Below are positions 52,608 to 63,898 of a DNA stretch of 64,000 bases, piece after piece; positions within the stretch are counted from its first letter, which is position 1, and the number at the start of each line of letters is the position of its first letter. Under the pieces are notes generated by a model. That model ran no database searches. It was not told the DNA's origin and worked only from the letters and a program-made list of their open reading frames with translations. This stretch comes from Lichtheimia corymbifera B2541 (lineage: Eukaryota > Mucoromycota > Mucoromycetes > Mucorales > Lichtheimiaceae), in NCBI GenBank assembly GCA_000697475.1, contig JNEU01001031.1, positions 241,215-305,214 of the forward strand, read 5' to 3'. Made by a program: the position numbers and the translations under genes.

Positions 52608-53090
52608 GATAGTAGGCGGTGGAGGAGGATGAGGATGAAAAGGGAGGAGAGAGAAAAAGAAGAAGGAGGAAGATGATGATATTGTTGTTGAGTAAGGCAC
52701 ATGAAATAATGTTGGTTTTTGGGTAATAGCCGCCATTCGCATCACACTATCCAATTTCATCGGAGAACTAGACTGGAAGCCCGTTACACACGTAGAAACA
52801 TTTGGCAACAACACTCGAGTAATGTCTGGGGGGAATTTGCTCTCTTTATATACTTGTGATCGCCTCGACCCTTGGCCGTTTTCGGAATTCCTTGGATAGA
52901 TACCATGTTTAATCCATCATGTCCCTTTTCATAGACGATCATAACTTACCATGTGACATTGATGCAAGATATTTGAACCAGAAGACGAGGAGTCGGTCAT
53001 AGTCAATGAAGTGGGGGTGGTTTCCATGTCATCCTCTTTCTTTTTTTTCTTCTCCGAATAGCACACCATCTTGCGAACGTTCTCGTTTCC
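52608..53090. promoter_or_regulatory. shared divergent promoter region
   Basis: A 483-bp gap between start codons of the hydrolase (-) and PYM (+). It contains a TATA-like TTTATATA near 52845-52853 and a T-rich tract at 53038-53052 just ahead of PYM. No individual factor site can be assigned. Confidence 0.4.
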
Positions 53091-53504
53091 ATGGAAAAGA
53101 CAAATTCAGGCATCATTGCTGTCGGTGAAGAACGCTGGATTCCAGGATCACGACGTGCCGATGGATCGTATCGTAAAGAGCGTAAAGTACGACCTGGATT
53201 CACACCATTAGAAGACTTGCAACGTTATGCGTCACCAGCAGCACGACGACAACAGGAAGCAGCGACACCTCCACCTGCTCCAGAGAAAAAGAAGCCTACT
53301 CACGGTGACCAACCTAAGCCTACATCCGATGCTACAGCTGAACAACGAAAGATCAAGGCTTTGCAAAAGAAGCTAAGACAGATTGAAGAGTTGGAGCAAA
53401 AGATGATCCGTGGTGAGAAGTTGGATGAGAACCAAGTAGACAAGGTCAAGAAAGGAAAGGCTGTGCGAGATGAATTAGCACAGCTCACAGCTTCCAGTAG
53501 TTAG
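53091..53504 (+). CDS. PYM (partner of Y14-Mago), exon-junction-complex disassembly factor
   Basis: Intronless, 137 aa. The N-terminus (GIIAVGEERWIPGSRRADGS then YRKERKVRPGFTPLEDLQRY) is the PYM/WIBG Mago-binding domain in full. The C-terminal helix (KIKALQKKLRQIEELEQKMI ... LDENQVDKVKK) resembles the conserved ribosome/eIF2A-like end of PYM. In animals PYM binds the Mago-Y14 dimer and strips exon-junction complexes from translated mRNAs. Its presence in this intron-rich genome fits an active exon-junction complex, which intron-poor yeasts have lost. The start ATG follows a C/T leader and gives the family N-terminus. Secure despite small size. Confidence 0.93.
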   Translation: MEKTNSGIIAVGEERWIPGSRRADGSYRKERKVRPGFTPLEDLQRYASPAARRQQEAATPPPAPEKKKPTHGDQPKPTSDATAEQRKIKALQKKLRQIEELEQKMIRGEKLDENQVDKVKKGKAVRDELAQLTASSS

Positions 53505-53623
53505 AATATATGGATTATAAAAAGAGGTTTATTTATTTTGTCTATAATCACTTTGGATGGGATGCAAAGGAAGAGAAGGATGAAAAGGGTATACAATATG
53601 GGAAAAGAGAGCTGTCATCTTTT

Positions 53624-56600
53624 CTATTGATGGGTCTTTTTATAAAAGCCAACGCTAGCCCAATACGAGAGATGCTTTTGCATAAGAGCTGGACCAAAAA
53701 CAGGTGCATCTCCGAGAACAGGTGCGGTCTTGACAGTCTTGGTAGTTTGCCAAATAGGCATTTGCATTGAGGGGCCATTAAAGTTGGCTTCATAAAAGGA
53801 CATGAGACGATAAGCAGGGTTTTCTTGATGCTTGCTCAATAGTTGAACCCATTCTTTGGGTGGTAGAGTCTTGAATTTGAGACCACAAGCCTTGAGTGAA
53901 TTGAGGACATCGCTCCAAGTAATAGTGGTTGGGTTGACAATATGGAATACAAGTTCGTGATTCTCGACGAGATGGCCTGCGTCCTTATCAGCGGTAGCAA
54001 TCATGACATCAAAGATACTACGAGCAGCATAATCCACAGGAAGCCAGTCAATAACATTGGTTTGCAAATCGGGCATAGCACCAAGCTCGGATGCACCGCC
54101 GATCATCATCAAGCTATATTGCTCGTGAATGTTCCAGCAGCCGTTGATTGTGTCACCACACACTTGACCCATGCGTTCAACAATACAAGGGAATCCCTTT
54201 TGCTTGGTCAAGTAATGGAACAAATGCTCGACAACGTACTTTGAATGAGCATAACCCATGGGCATCGTTACATGTGGATCTTGCTCAGAAGGCTCCTCAG
54301 GGATTTCATTGGTCTTCATGGCAGCTGTAGCACTAATGCTGGAAACCACGTGCACATGCATGGGATCGACAGGGCGGTATGCAAACTGCAATAAGCGATA
54401 TAAGCCTTGAATACATTCCTTGTCAAAGTGGGATACAGGTTGATTGAAATCCAACAACCAGGCACATGCCTGCACCAAGGTCACTTCTTGTCGCAACTTT
54501 TCGTAAACATCCTTGCCCCATCCAAAGTACTCGGCAGTAAGCTTCATAGGCAATGCTTCAACCTTGTCAGCATGTTGGTCCAAAAGGGATACATCCAAGC
54601 GTCGATCCTCAAACGCCTTACGTAAACGACCCATCAATGCGTCAGGCTTGCCACGCACCAAACAGTACACCTTGCTCACGTTGGAGGATACCAACATGTC
54701 ACGCAGCATAAACGAACCCAGGGAACCAGTTGCACCAGTCAACAATACCACATGCTTGGATGGAACGGATTTTGTAACGGCACGTTCAGGGAAGTCAGCA
54801 TTTGCACGCTCAAGATAGGTCTCCAATAAACGTTGGGTTTCCTGATAACGCTCCTCAGTCTTGTCGGATAGCAATTCATCCTCGTTCTTGAGAGCATGAG
54901 CCATATCAGCAATAGAAGGATGCTCAAACAGGAAATTGTTGGCCACATTGTTAAACTTGGTAGCAATTTGGTTTCGCAATTGAATCGATAGCAAAGAATT
55001 GAGACCATAGTCAAACAATGAATCATCCTTATGCTCGACGAAAAAGGTAGCATCCTTGGTACGTAACACACTCGCAGCAGCATTGGCAAGGAAGGCTTGG
55101 GTTTGCTCAAGGGTCATACTAGCACCATCTTGTCCATCACTTGATGATGCACCACCTTCCAAAAAGGCCTTGTACATTGCATTGACAGCGTCTTCATAGA
55201 TCTGGATGGCTTGCTTTCGCTTCACGGTACCCTTGTCTGTAGTAGGAAGATGCTTGTCAAGGGGAAGTACGTGCACCATTTGTGGCATAATGGTAGAGTG
55301 ACCAGGTGCATACTTGTTGGCTTCTTCAACAGCCTTGCGCACTATACATTGTCATTCATAGGTAAGTAACCAATCAAGTGTGCTATATGACTTTGTATTT
55401 ACCTTCTGCCATCATGCCTTCAGGATTGTGGCGAATAGCCTGCTCCAAGTCAAGTTGGATTAAAGCAGCGGTACATTGACGACCTTCACCAATCACCGTA
55501 CAATGCTTTACAATAGGCGACGCAGAGATAGTTGCTTCCATGGGTGTTGGATTGGTCTTCTCGCCGTTTTCCATTACAAGCGTATCATCCTTTCTGCCGC
55601 AGTGCTTCCAATAACCCGAGTTTGCTGGCTCCTCCACAAAGATATCATTGGTAGCATAATCACCGTTGGGACGATTACCAACACCTGTAGCCATACAAGG
55701 TGAATCGGCCTTGATAACAAGATGATACAATCCAAGCTTCTCGTCAAAAGGTTCCCAGAGGATATGATCTTGAAGGAGTGATACTGGTTTCATTGTATAC
55801 CAATATTTTTCATTCTCGTGGTTTGCAGAGAAGGATGCGCTGATTTCTGGATTAATAAACAAAAAGGCAATGTTATCAGCAATCATGCTTCAAAAATCAT
55901 TACAAAGGATGTTGCCATACCTGTGGTGCCATACACACTGCGCACATTGATACCATTGTTTTGGAAATAGGCACCGGTTTCATACTTGAGAGGTGCACCA
56001 CCATATCTGAATGAGAACAAAGGGCCAATTAGGATCAAAAGGAAATTACACAATGAACATCCACACTTACTCAATAAACTTTAGCTTTTGCAAGGGAGCA
56101 AATCTTCCGGTCTCCTTGAGATACAAGGCAAGCTGATCCAAGATCACTGGAACCAAACCAGCAAGCGTGACGCCATGTTCCTCAATAGCAGACACAATCT
56201 CGTGTGGGGTGGGTGGGATCTTTGCGAAGAACAATGTACTTCCACCATGCATCAAGACGCTAAAGGAGGTGTAAACACCAAAGACGTGGAACAATGGGAA
56301 AGCAGCCAAGAATACATCATCGGATCCAAATCCCTTTGCTGGTGACAATTGATTAACATCATAGGGAATGACTTGGACCAAATTGAAGAGGTATCGGTTG
56401 CTCAAATGGATCGGTTTGGGGAAGGATGTTGTACCCGAGCTATAAAAAAATCTTGTTAGTATCCCTGATGTTAGACACGTTATACAACCCATACCTATGA
56501 ATGATCAAGGCAATCTTTTCTTGGTCTTCAGCTGTAAAGTGGCGGTTGATCAACTTGGATTCGTTGGAGGCAAGAGGCTCGTTGATAAGTGAATCAATGT

Positions 56601-57042
56601 CAAAGGCATTAGGCACGATGTGATAATTGACACCTGGGACTTGTGCAGCACAGCGCTTAGCCATATCGGCGTACTTTTCACTTGCGATCACAAACTTGGA
56701 TTCGGTTTTGGTCAACAAGTTGACGTTTGCAGCTTCTGAATTGCGTGGAGAAAGTGCCATCAACACAGGACGCAGCTTCATGATAGCGACCATGGCAATA
56801 AGATAGTGGACTGAGTGATCGGCAATAAAACCCATTGACTCAATTGAAGCAAGCTGCGAGTGCCAACGGCATGCTAGGTTGGTAGTGATGCGATCAAATT
56901 GCTCATAGGTGAGTTCCTTGAATCCACCATTGGCCGTTTGGTAGCGTGCAAAACGTCGGTCTCGGTGCTGTGCGAACAAAACACCCAGTAGGTTGATGAA
57001 TGCGTGATATTCAGTATGCTTGTGGAATAGTGGGCCAGTCAT
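53624..57042 (-). CDS. NRPS-like reductase: adenylation, carrier, thioester reductase
   Basis: Exons 56495-57042, 56071-56439, 55921-56006, 55403-55846 and 53624-55341; 1054 aa. An ANL adenylation domain (residues 1-510) carries the phosphate loop IHRSSGTTSFPKPIH joined across an intron, FPLFHVFGVY, YGGAPLKYE, SVYGTTE and GRKDDTLVMENGEKTNP. A carrier domain follows (about 560-640), with the pantetheine serine in FDYGLNSLLSIQL. The thioester-reductase/NAD-binding domain comes last (VVLLTGATGSLGSFMLRDML, with Tyr-Lys in YAHSKYVVEHL). There is no condensation domain. The architecture is that of fungal NRPS-like carboxylic-acid reductases: an acid is activated, loaded on the carrier and released as aldehyde or alcohol. 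The substrate cannot be read. It is not a canonical alpha-aminoadipate reductase, being shorter than Lys2 (about 1400 aa). No tailoring genes flank it. Confidence 0.92.
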
Positions 57043-57315
57043 GATATAATGATGATAGAGATGGTATTAATATGAATGGTTGTTTTCGCTCTAAATTAAC
57101 GGCTAGCTTGCTGCTCTTTATATACTGCTTTTCATGATCTGCGGGTTGACACACAAGAAGTTAAATAAAAGGCCGAGTTCATAAGGCACGGACAACAAAG
57201 ATGCTCAATTGAAGTAAATTGACCAAAAATGGGTATCGCGATCGAGCAAATGATCGCTATTGACAACGTTGAGACGTTAAATATTCTACCGATCTACGTA
57301 AAGTTGGTAGGCTAA

Positions 57316-57374
57316 AGGGGGTGGGGGATAAGGGGGGTGGGTTTGGTGACATTGATAGAGGGGAGGGGGAGAGA
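57316..57374 (+). promoter_or_regulatory. G-rich tract, candidate G-quadruplex
   Basis: Four G runs (five, five, six and three G) separated by one to four bases at 57317-57341, then further G4-G5 runs to 57370. This meets the simple G-quadruplex pattern. It lies about 270-330 bp upstream of the NRPS-like gene's start, on the non-coding strand relative to it. Confidence 0.5.
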
Positions 57375-59383
57375 GAGAGCTAGCCTGAATTTGCAGGGTC
57401 CCAAGTGATGGATCAGACACATGGTTTTACTCTGCATATGCGGAGCATATCCCGGAATTCCCGACGTGGATGTTATTCGTGGGACAAAATTACTCCTCCT
57501 CTTGGCTTTGGGCTGGAAAATAGTTGCACAGAAAAGTGATCGTATTGTATTTTCAAAAAAGCTGTATATACATGCTCATTCACAGGAGAACATGGAATAC
57601 GTAAGCATGTTATCGCGATTGCAGCGACTTTAAACAATTAACCGGGGATGATGCAGCTGATGCATGCGCTCAACTATATCTATAAAACAACCAATCTACG
57701 GAAATAGATGTTTCGGGTTATACCGATCAATCATGCAAATGATGAAATAGGATTCAACCATAAAACTTTTCCCAATTGCATGCTCTCACAAAGCTCTTCA
57801 TGAATGGTTCGTCTTAAAACATGACTTCTTTAATCTTTGGAGATGATGTAGTATGATATCATGGCTGGACAGCAAATATTAGCACACTTTCCCTTTACCC
57901 CCAGAAGCCAGAAAAACTTCCCGATCATCTGCTGAGATAGATGGCAAGGTACACAGAATCCCTCGTGCTTTTTCAAAAGATAGCGGAATGCTGTTAGACA
58001 CAATCCATCCATTTGGAGGAAAGGGGGCAGTTGCTGTAACCACACATGCTGGAATTGAGAAGCCACCCTTTCTCTTACGTTGCTGTCATTGCATTGCATG
58101 GAACCTGCAGGAAAACATGGCGATTAATGAAAGGGTGCTGTGTTAATCCTGTTATCTGGGGACTTTTAGGGATGCTTGTTATAGCATAAACGATCGCCGA
58201 CCCAATCAGGGTCCCTATCATTTTGGCATGAAGCAGAATATGAAAGGTGAAAAGATTCCCCGTTTACTGAATTTGACCGCTTTTAGCAAATTCCGAATGA
58301 TTGATGTTCTTGATACACTTTCCAAAAATGGTTTAAGAGCTGATTGACTGTCAAGTGTTCCTGTTTGCCAAGACCAGTGATCATCTATTGTCATCTCAAG
58401 CAAGTATCAACATCACAAAATAATACCGGTGTGCTGGTAATTACACCTAGCAACCATCCATTACAATAATCAGTGTGATGCAAGGTGCACTTTATTATAA
58501 TGATGTGGGAGGAGAAAGAGGAGGAGGAGAGGAAGTTACTGTATAGTAGCGGTAATTGCGTGTATGGGAAAACAAAGAACCCACCAGAACAATCCACAAA
58601 TATACGTTGGCGAGAGAATCTGCTAGCCTTAATCGTCATTGTAAATATACCTCAATCCTTCACGAAACTAAAATGATGCGAGTTACAAATGCACCGCCAT
58701 ATCGCAAATGCTAATGTGATGTTGGGAAGAAGAAAACAAATAGTATGATGAGGATGGAGGAAGCCAAGTCCAGCTCTTTTATAGCTATCTTCCATCCTTG
58801 GATCGTGACACAATATCCAAACAACGTGCAGAAGGATGCTTGTTATAACGAAAGATGCATCTCGAGTATCACAGATCTCTTGTCGCTCATCATTCTAGCA
58901 CAGCACTCCAGCAGTACCTGATCCATTTTGATCTCCACTCATAAAGAAAGCGTAGTGCATGATCGCACCAGATGCCATCATAGTCACCATGAATTCCATT
59001 GCTATAAGCAAGGAGGCTTTCTATAATGAGATCTGTACAAGCTGCAGTTATCATGGACTGGGACATGGGAGCAGTTGCTTGTTGATATAGGGACCAAAAG
59101 ATGTAAACGTGTTGTTGGGATACAACGCTACTAAACCATGCGGATTTTACCTCCGAATAATCATGCAATCCTGATGTATGTATGCTAATCCACGACAGCG
59201 CCTATTTACTTAACACACAATGTATTTTGTATGTAATGGTACAATGCACGTATTATTGTGTACTTTAATCCTCATACTACAAGGCACATTACTATGGATG
59301 GGACGCGTAAAGACAATCAATCATAACACAGCAGCTTCCAATATGTTATTCAGCCCATCAAAAATAAAGACATAGACAATTAC
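57375..59383. other. gene-poor region, no gene recognised
   Basis: About 2 kb with only short open frames on both strands and no recognisable family, splice pattern or RNA gene. Mostly AT-rich unique sequence. Confidence 0.5.
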
Positions 59384-60054
59384 TCATTACATCCTCCCAT
59401 TCCAAATCTTTAAATGAAGTGCGGGTTCTTTATTAAGACAAAGTTGATCAGCGTGTCCAAGTGCATCTTGTGTGAAAGTTTCAAGTCTGTGGTGGTCAAT
59501 CTCAAGATCATGGGTCGTTCCATCCTATATATATTTCTGTCCGTTCATCGGCGGGGGCTCCCCTTTTATTTCTCACAATGAAGCCTGCAACTTTTATTTG
59601 AATGAAGTTGATCAGCATGTCGATGCCCACCGGTCTGACCAAGTTTGAAGTTGGAGATGGACAATCGCGGGGGTGTGCACTATGTACCCCACCTGCGTTC
59701 CGTCCGACCATCGTCTCCTCTATTGTTGGACCGCCGGATTCGTAAAACATCATAATGAAGCATGCGGTTTTTAAATGAATGGAGTTGATCAGCATAACTC
59801 AGAGAGCCTTCTTACCAAGTTTCAAGTTCGAGATGGGGAATCCCAAGGTAATTCATACTAAATGGCATGTCAACGAAACCGGGCGGGTGCGGAATTTCAG
59901 TCGATCATAGTAAACCCCACATTACACCCTCCCATTCAAAACGTTTAAATGAAGTGTGGGTTCTTTATTAATACAAAGTTGCTCAGCATTCCCGAATGCA
60001 TATTCTGACCAAGTTTGAGGTCAAGGTGAGCAATCTCAACATCATGGACTAATA
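59384..60054 (+). repeat. four decayed directly oriented copies of the C-type repeat
   Basis: Related segments of about 100-130 bp begin near 59384, 59570, 59745 and 59921. Each has an ATGAAG-type start, a T-rich core, an AAGTTG-C/A-TCAGC element, an AAGTTT-C/G-A-AG element and an AGATGG or CAATCTCAA end. The first and fourth also share the upstream ACA-C/T-CCTCCCATTC flank and are about 80% alike by eye. The same order of elements (ATGAA, GTGGG, CAAAGTTG, CTTGTGTA, AAGTTTCA, TTCTCA) is found in the arms of the palindromes at 61.74 and 62.92 kb. These are therefore old members of one family. Confidence 0.65.
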
Positions 60055-61741
60055 TATAGTGTGCGTGGATTTGTCTGACAGCGTACCCAACTTCATTTCC
60101 AGCTCTTCCACTTTCAGTTTTTCGTCTCTTTCTCCCATTCTCAACTGTTGTCCCATTCAACTACAACCACCACCTGCGAACGATTACGTTGCTTCAACCC
60201 ATCATGTCAATCCTGCGACTACCTTGATCCGAATGCCTCTCCATGAATGGCAAGTCCATGGCGTGTACACTGTCTACTACAACACACGCGTCTCTTCACA
60301 CCACACACTCTCTTGCGCGCTCCTCTACCACGATCAAAAGTAACAGCACCCATTACAGCAGTTGCTATTAGCAATGACTTTGCACCATTGTATCAAACAT
60401 CGTTCACAGCCTTGTCATTATACAATACACGCTCTTGCACGCTTCTCTGCCACAGCCAAACATATCAGCAGGTGCTCTCATCAAGCTCTTTACTCTCTTG
60501 CTCAAGTTACTTGCAGCAGCTTGTCTTTCATCCTTTTCCACATGGACAGCAGATAGCCATCATATATAAGCAGTTTTATTTACGCATAGCAACATGATAT
60601 AATACATACGACACCCCTATGGGTGATGCCATATCAGCCATCAACCTCACTTCACGTTACAAGTATTCTCCACTTGGTTGAACTACGAGAGAAAATGACC
60701 AAGCAAGTGATCGACCAACAGCTGAATGAAAATGAAACGATCACTGGAGTCCTTTCTATCAACTCTATCAACATTTTGGGACTTGCAATGGTTATGGATG
60801 GATGGGTGGATGCAATCAAAGACAGTGATAGGTGATTCTGAAATGTCGTTTTGGTTACTTGGCACCTCGTCAGCAGGAAGGATGGGCCATGCTAAGCGAA
60901 TGCTACAGAGGATCATCATGGATGAGAGGGCTTGTATCTTGAAGAATGAGAGTCAAGGCACACACAGCAATCATGAATAAAGATGCTTACGACCGCAGCA
61001 ACCAAAAATACAATGACACAAAGATACCCACTGACTCCACGTGACCTGCTGGTTGATTTATAGAGATTGGATCGTCCACACCATTGCATCGAGACGCTTT
61101 TTTACTTCCACACATAGTATTCGTCAAGGCTTCCTTGTTCGCATGCTGATAATAGATGATAGATGTGGTGACTCTCAGGATTATACATAGGTTTAAATAG
61201 ATGCTTGTATATTCAAAGATAATAAACTCATAGCAATTGTACCCAATATGTTACAGAAGCTTGGTCCACAGTAAGCTTAAATCACTACGTTTAAGAAAGA
61301 GTGAGCTCCAATACAATGTGGCACGAGTAAATACATAACAAGCTTATGACGCCTTCTTTCAGCATGCGCTATCTTGTATTATGGATAGCCTTTATGAATA
61401 CGAACCCTGGAGACAAACAATACCATTGCCCCTCATATACCTGCACACAAAATACTCGCGGATGCACTGACCATTTTTAGCTTATTGACCATGTCATGGT
61501 TAACGTGAAAAAGTGCATTACGGGCCATCATAGACGGACCTTACTATAAATACGTAGGCCTAAATACCCATCATGCATGTCTCCGCCAATAGGATCGGAT
61601 CCTTCGACTCCTGCCCTTGGGCTTTGTGGCACCATCAAGTCCTTCTGCATCTTTAGCTCCAATATGAAAGAGGTGATTGACAATGAGCAAAGATCACCTT
61701 TCATATAGCATCACGCTTACTTCATATGTAAAACGTAAAGG
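60055..61741. other. gene-poor region, no gene recognised
   Basis: About 1.7 kb. Open frames at 60059-60597 and 60623-60980 (+) read as low-complexity Ser/His/Thr-rich or unfamiliar peptides. None has a convincing start, splice structure or homology by eye. A promoter-less fragment or non-coding transcript cannot be excluded. Confidence 0.45.
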
Positions 61742-62057
61742 TACCTGTATCTCTAAACTTTACAATGAAACGTGGGCTCTTCAATCGAGCAAAGTTGCGC
61801 GGCGCGGTGAAGCGCACCTTGTGTAGAAGTTTCACGATCGTCGTGGCCATTCTCAGATTCACCCAATGTCAGCACCAGCCAAAGTAGATCTGGGTCGACC
61901 TCTTGAATTTTTTCGACGAGGCTGGTGGTGACATTGGGTGATTCTGAGAATGGCCACGACGATCGTGAAACTTGCACCCAAGGTGCGCTTCACCCCGACG
62001 AGCAACTTTGTTCTATGAAGGACCCCACATTTCATTGTAAAATTTAGAGATACAGGC
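61742..62057. repeat. long inverted repeat A1 (foldback module)
   Basis: Arms 61743-61880 and 61920-62055 are reverse complements of each other with scattered mismatches, around a 39-nt spacer. The arm tips read CTGTATCTCTAAA and its reverse complement-like TTTAGAGATACAG. The inner ends are CACCAGCC and GGCTGGTG. A transcript could form a hairpin of about 135 bp. Confidence 0.85.
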
Positions 62058-62062
62058 ACTTT

Positions 62063-62258
62063 ATGTTTTTACATATGCTATAATAAGCGTAATACTATAT
62101 GATAAGTGGTGTTTGTTCATTGTAAAGTAGGTAGACTCTGATAGAGCCGAAGGTGCAGAGGGGCGCGTTTGTGTAACACAACTCATTTGCATAATACTTC
62201 GCAATGAACAAACACCACTTGTCATATAGCATCACGCTTTCAGCATATGTAAAAACGT
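62063..62258. repeat. foldback module B1
   Basis: Arms of about 45-55 bp (ACATATGC ... AAGTGGTGTTTGTTCATTG at left, its reverse complement at right) around a loop of about 80 nt with TGATAGAGCC and ACTCATTTGCAT. The loop is in forward orientation. Confidence 0.8.
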
Positions 62259-62390
62259 AAAACTGTCTGTATTTAGGATAGGCAAGCTTCATCATGAAAC
62301 ATGATTCATAAGGTGCGCTCACCCACGACGAGCAATATTGTTGCAAGAAAGATTCCATGTTTCATTGTAAAGTTTTGCGATAAATGCACT
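62259..62390 (-). repeat. C module, reverse orientation
   Basis: A single-orientation segment related to one arm of the A modules: it holds AAGGTGCGCTCACCC, GACGAGCAATATTG and ends with TTTCATTGTAAAG. It is the reverse complement of 63767-63898. Confidence 0.75.
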
Positions 62391-62590
62391 TTCTCGTTTT
62401 TACATATGCTGGAAAGCATGATGCTATATGCCAAGTGGTGTTTGTTCATTGTGAAGTAGCTTGACCCTGATAGAGGGGAAGATGCGCAGGGGCGTGCTTG
62501 TATAACACAGCTCATTTGCATGATACTTCACAATGAACAAACACCACTTGTCATATAGCATCACGCTTTCAGCATATGCAAAAACGTAAA
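62391..62590. repeat. foldback module B2
   Basis: Same architecture as B1: arms ending TTTGTTCATTG and CAATGAACAAA, loop forward (TTGACCCTGATAGAG ... CTCATTTGCATGATAC). Confidence 0.85.
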
Positions 62591-62716
62591 AGTGCATTGA
62601 TCTCTAAACTTTACAATGAAGCGTGAGGTCTTTCATAGAACAAAGTTGCTCGTCGGGATGAAGCGCACCATATGAATCAAGTCTCACCATCATGCTTGCC
62701 AATCCTAGACACAGGC
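62591..62716 (+). repeat. C module, forward orientation
   Basis: Begins GTGCATTGATCTCTAAAC, holds ATGAAGCGTGAGG and TTGCTCGTCGGGATGAAGCG, and ends at GACACAGGCAC. It is the mirror partner of 63441-63575. Confidence 0.75.
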
Positions 62717-62920
62717 ACTTTTACGCTTTTGCATATGCTGAAAGCGTGATGCTATATGACAAGCGGTGTTTGTTCATTGTGAAGCATCATGCAAATGAGC
62801 TGTGTTGCACAAAGAAGTCCGTCTGCATCTTCGGCTCTATCAGGGTCAAGGTACTTAGCAACGAACAAACACCACTTGTCATATAGCATCATGCTTACAG
62901 CATAGTAAAAACATAAAAGT
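62717..62920. repeat. foldback module B3, loop reversed
   Basis: B-type arms with the loop in reverse orientation (ATCATGCAAATGAGCTGTG ... CTCTATCAGGGTCAAG). Mirror partner of B4. Confidence 0.8.
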
Positions 62921-63239
62921 GCCTGTATCTCTAAACTTTACGATGAAACGTGGGGTCTTCAATCGAACAAAGTTGCGCGGCGGGGTGAAGCGCACCCTGT
63001 GTGGAAGTTTCACGATCCAGCTCGCCGATCCTAGATTTCGCGATGTCACCACCAGCCAACCTGGATCTTGGGTCGACCTCTTGAATTTTTTTTTTCGACT
63101 TTGGCTGGTGGTGACATTGGGTGAATCTGAGATCGACGAGCTGGATCGTGAAAGTTGCACTCAAGGTGCGCTTGACCCCGACGAGCAGCTTTGTTCGCTT
63201 GAAGAACCCCATTTCATTGTAAAGTTTAGAGATACGGGC
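62921..63239. repeat. long inverted repeat A2, centre of the symmetric array
   Basis: Arms 62921-63057 and 63101-63239 are reverse complements with scattered mismatches, around a 43-nt spacer sharing GGGTCGACCTCTTGAATTTT with the A1 spacer. The midpoint, about 63,080, is the axis of the larger mirror arrangement. Confidence 0.85.
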
Positions 63240-63440
63240 ATCTATATGTTTCTACATATGCTATAAACGAAATGCTATATGATAAGTGCTGTTTGTTCAA
63301 TGTAAAGTAGCTTGACCCTAATAGAGCGGAAGATGCGCAGGGGCGTGCTTGTATAACACAGCTCATTTGCATGATACTTCGCAATGAACAATACCGCTTG
63401 TCATATAGCATCACGCTTTCAGTATATGCAAAAACGTAAA
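63240..63440. repeat. foldback module B4
   Basis: B-type arms, somewhat more mismatched at left; loop forward. Mirror partner of B3. Confidence 0.78.
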
Positions 63441-63575
63441 AGTGCCTGCATCTAGGGTTGGCAAGATTGATCGTGAAACTTGATCCATAAGGTGCGCTCC
63501 ACCAGCCGAGCAATCTTGTTCTATGAAAGAGCCCACGTTTCATTGTAAAGTTTAGAGATAAATGCACTTTTATGT
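63441..63575 (-). repeat. C module, reverse orientation
   Basis: Holds AAGGTGCGCTCCACCAGC and ends CATTGTAAAGTTTAGAG. Reverse complement of 62591-62716. Confidence 0.75.
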
Positions 63576-63766
63576 TTTTACATATGCTGAAAACACGATG
63601 CTATATGACAAGTGGTGTTTATTCATTGTGAAGTAGCTTGACCCTGATAGAGCGGAAGATGCACAGGGGCGTGCTTGTGCAACACACCTCATTTGCATGA
63701 TGCTTCGCAATGAACAACCACCGCTTGTCATATAGCGTCGTGTTTTCAGCATATGTAAAACATAAA
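63576..63766. repeat. foldback module B5
   Basis: B-type arms; loop forward (TTGACCCTGATAGAGCGG). Mirror position of B2, but the loop is not inverted relative to B2. Confidence 0.8.
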
Positions 63767-63898
63767 AGTGCATTTATCGCAAAACTTTACAATGAAACAT
63801 GGGATCTTTCTTGCAACAATATTGCTCGTCGTGGGTGAGCGCACCTTATGAATCATGTTTCATGATGAAGCTTGCCTATCCTAAATACAGACAGTTCT
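63767..63898 (+). repeat. C module, forward orientation
   Basis: Reverse complement of 62259-62390, including AATATTGCTCGTCGTGGGTG and CATGATGAAGCTTGCC. Confidence 0.78.

Noticed and set aside
60059..60980. Plus-strand open frames upstream of the repeat array
   Set aside because: Low-complexity or unfamiliar peptides without splice continuity; composition matches the surrounding non-coding DNA.
61742..63773. Many short open frames with recurring peptides in the repeat array
   Set aside because: The peptides recur because the DNA repeats; they appear on both strands and are broken in most copies, so coding function is unlikely.
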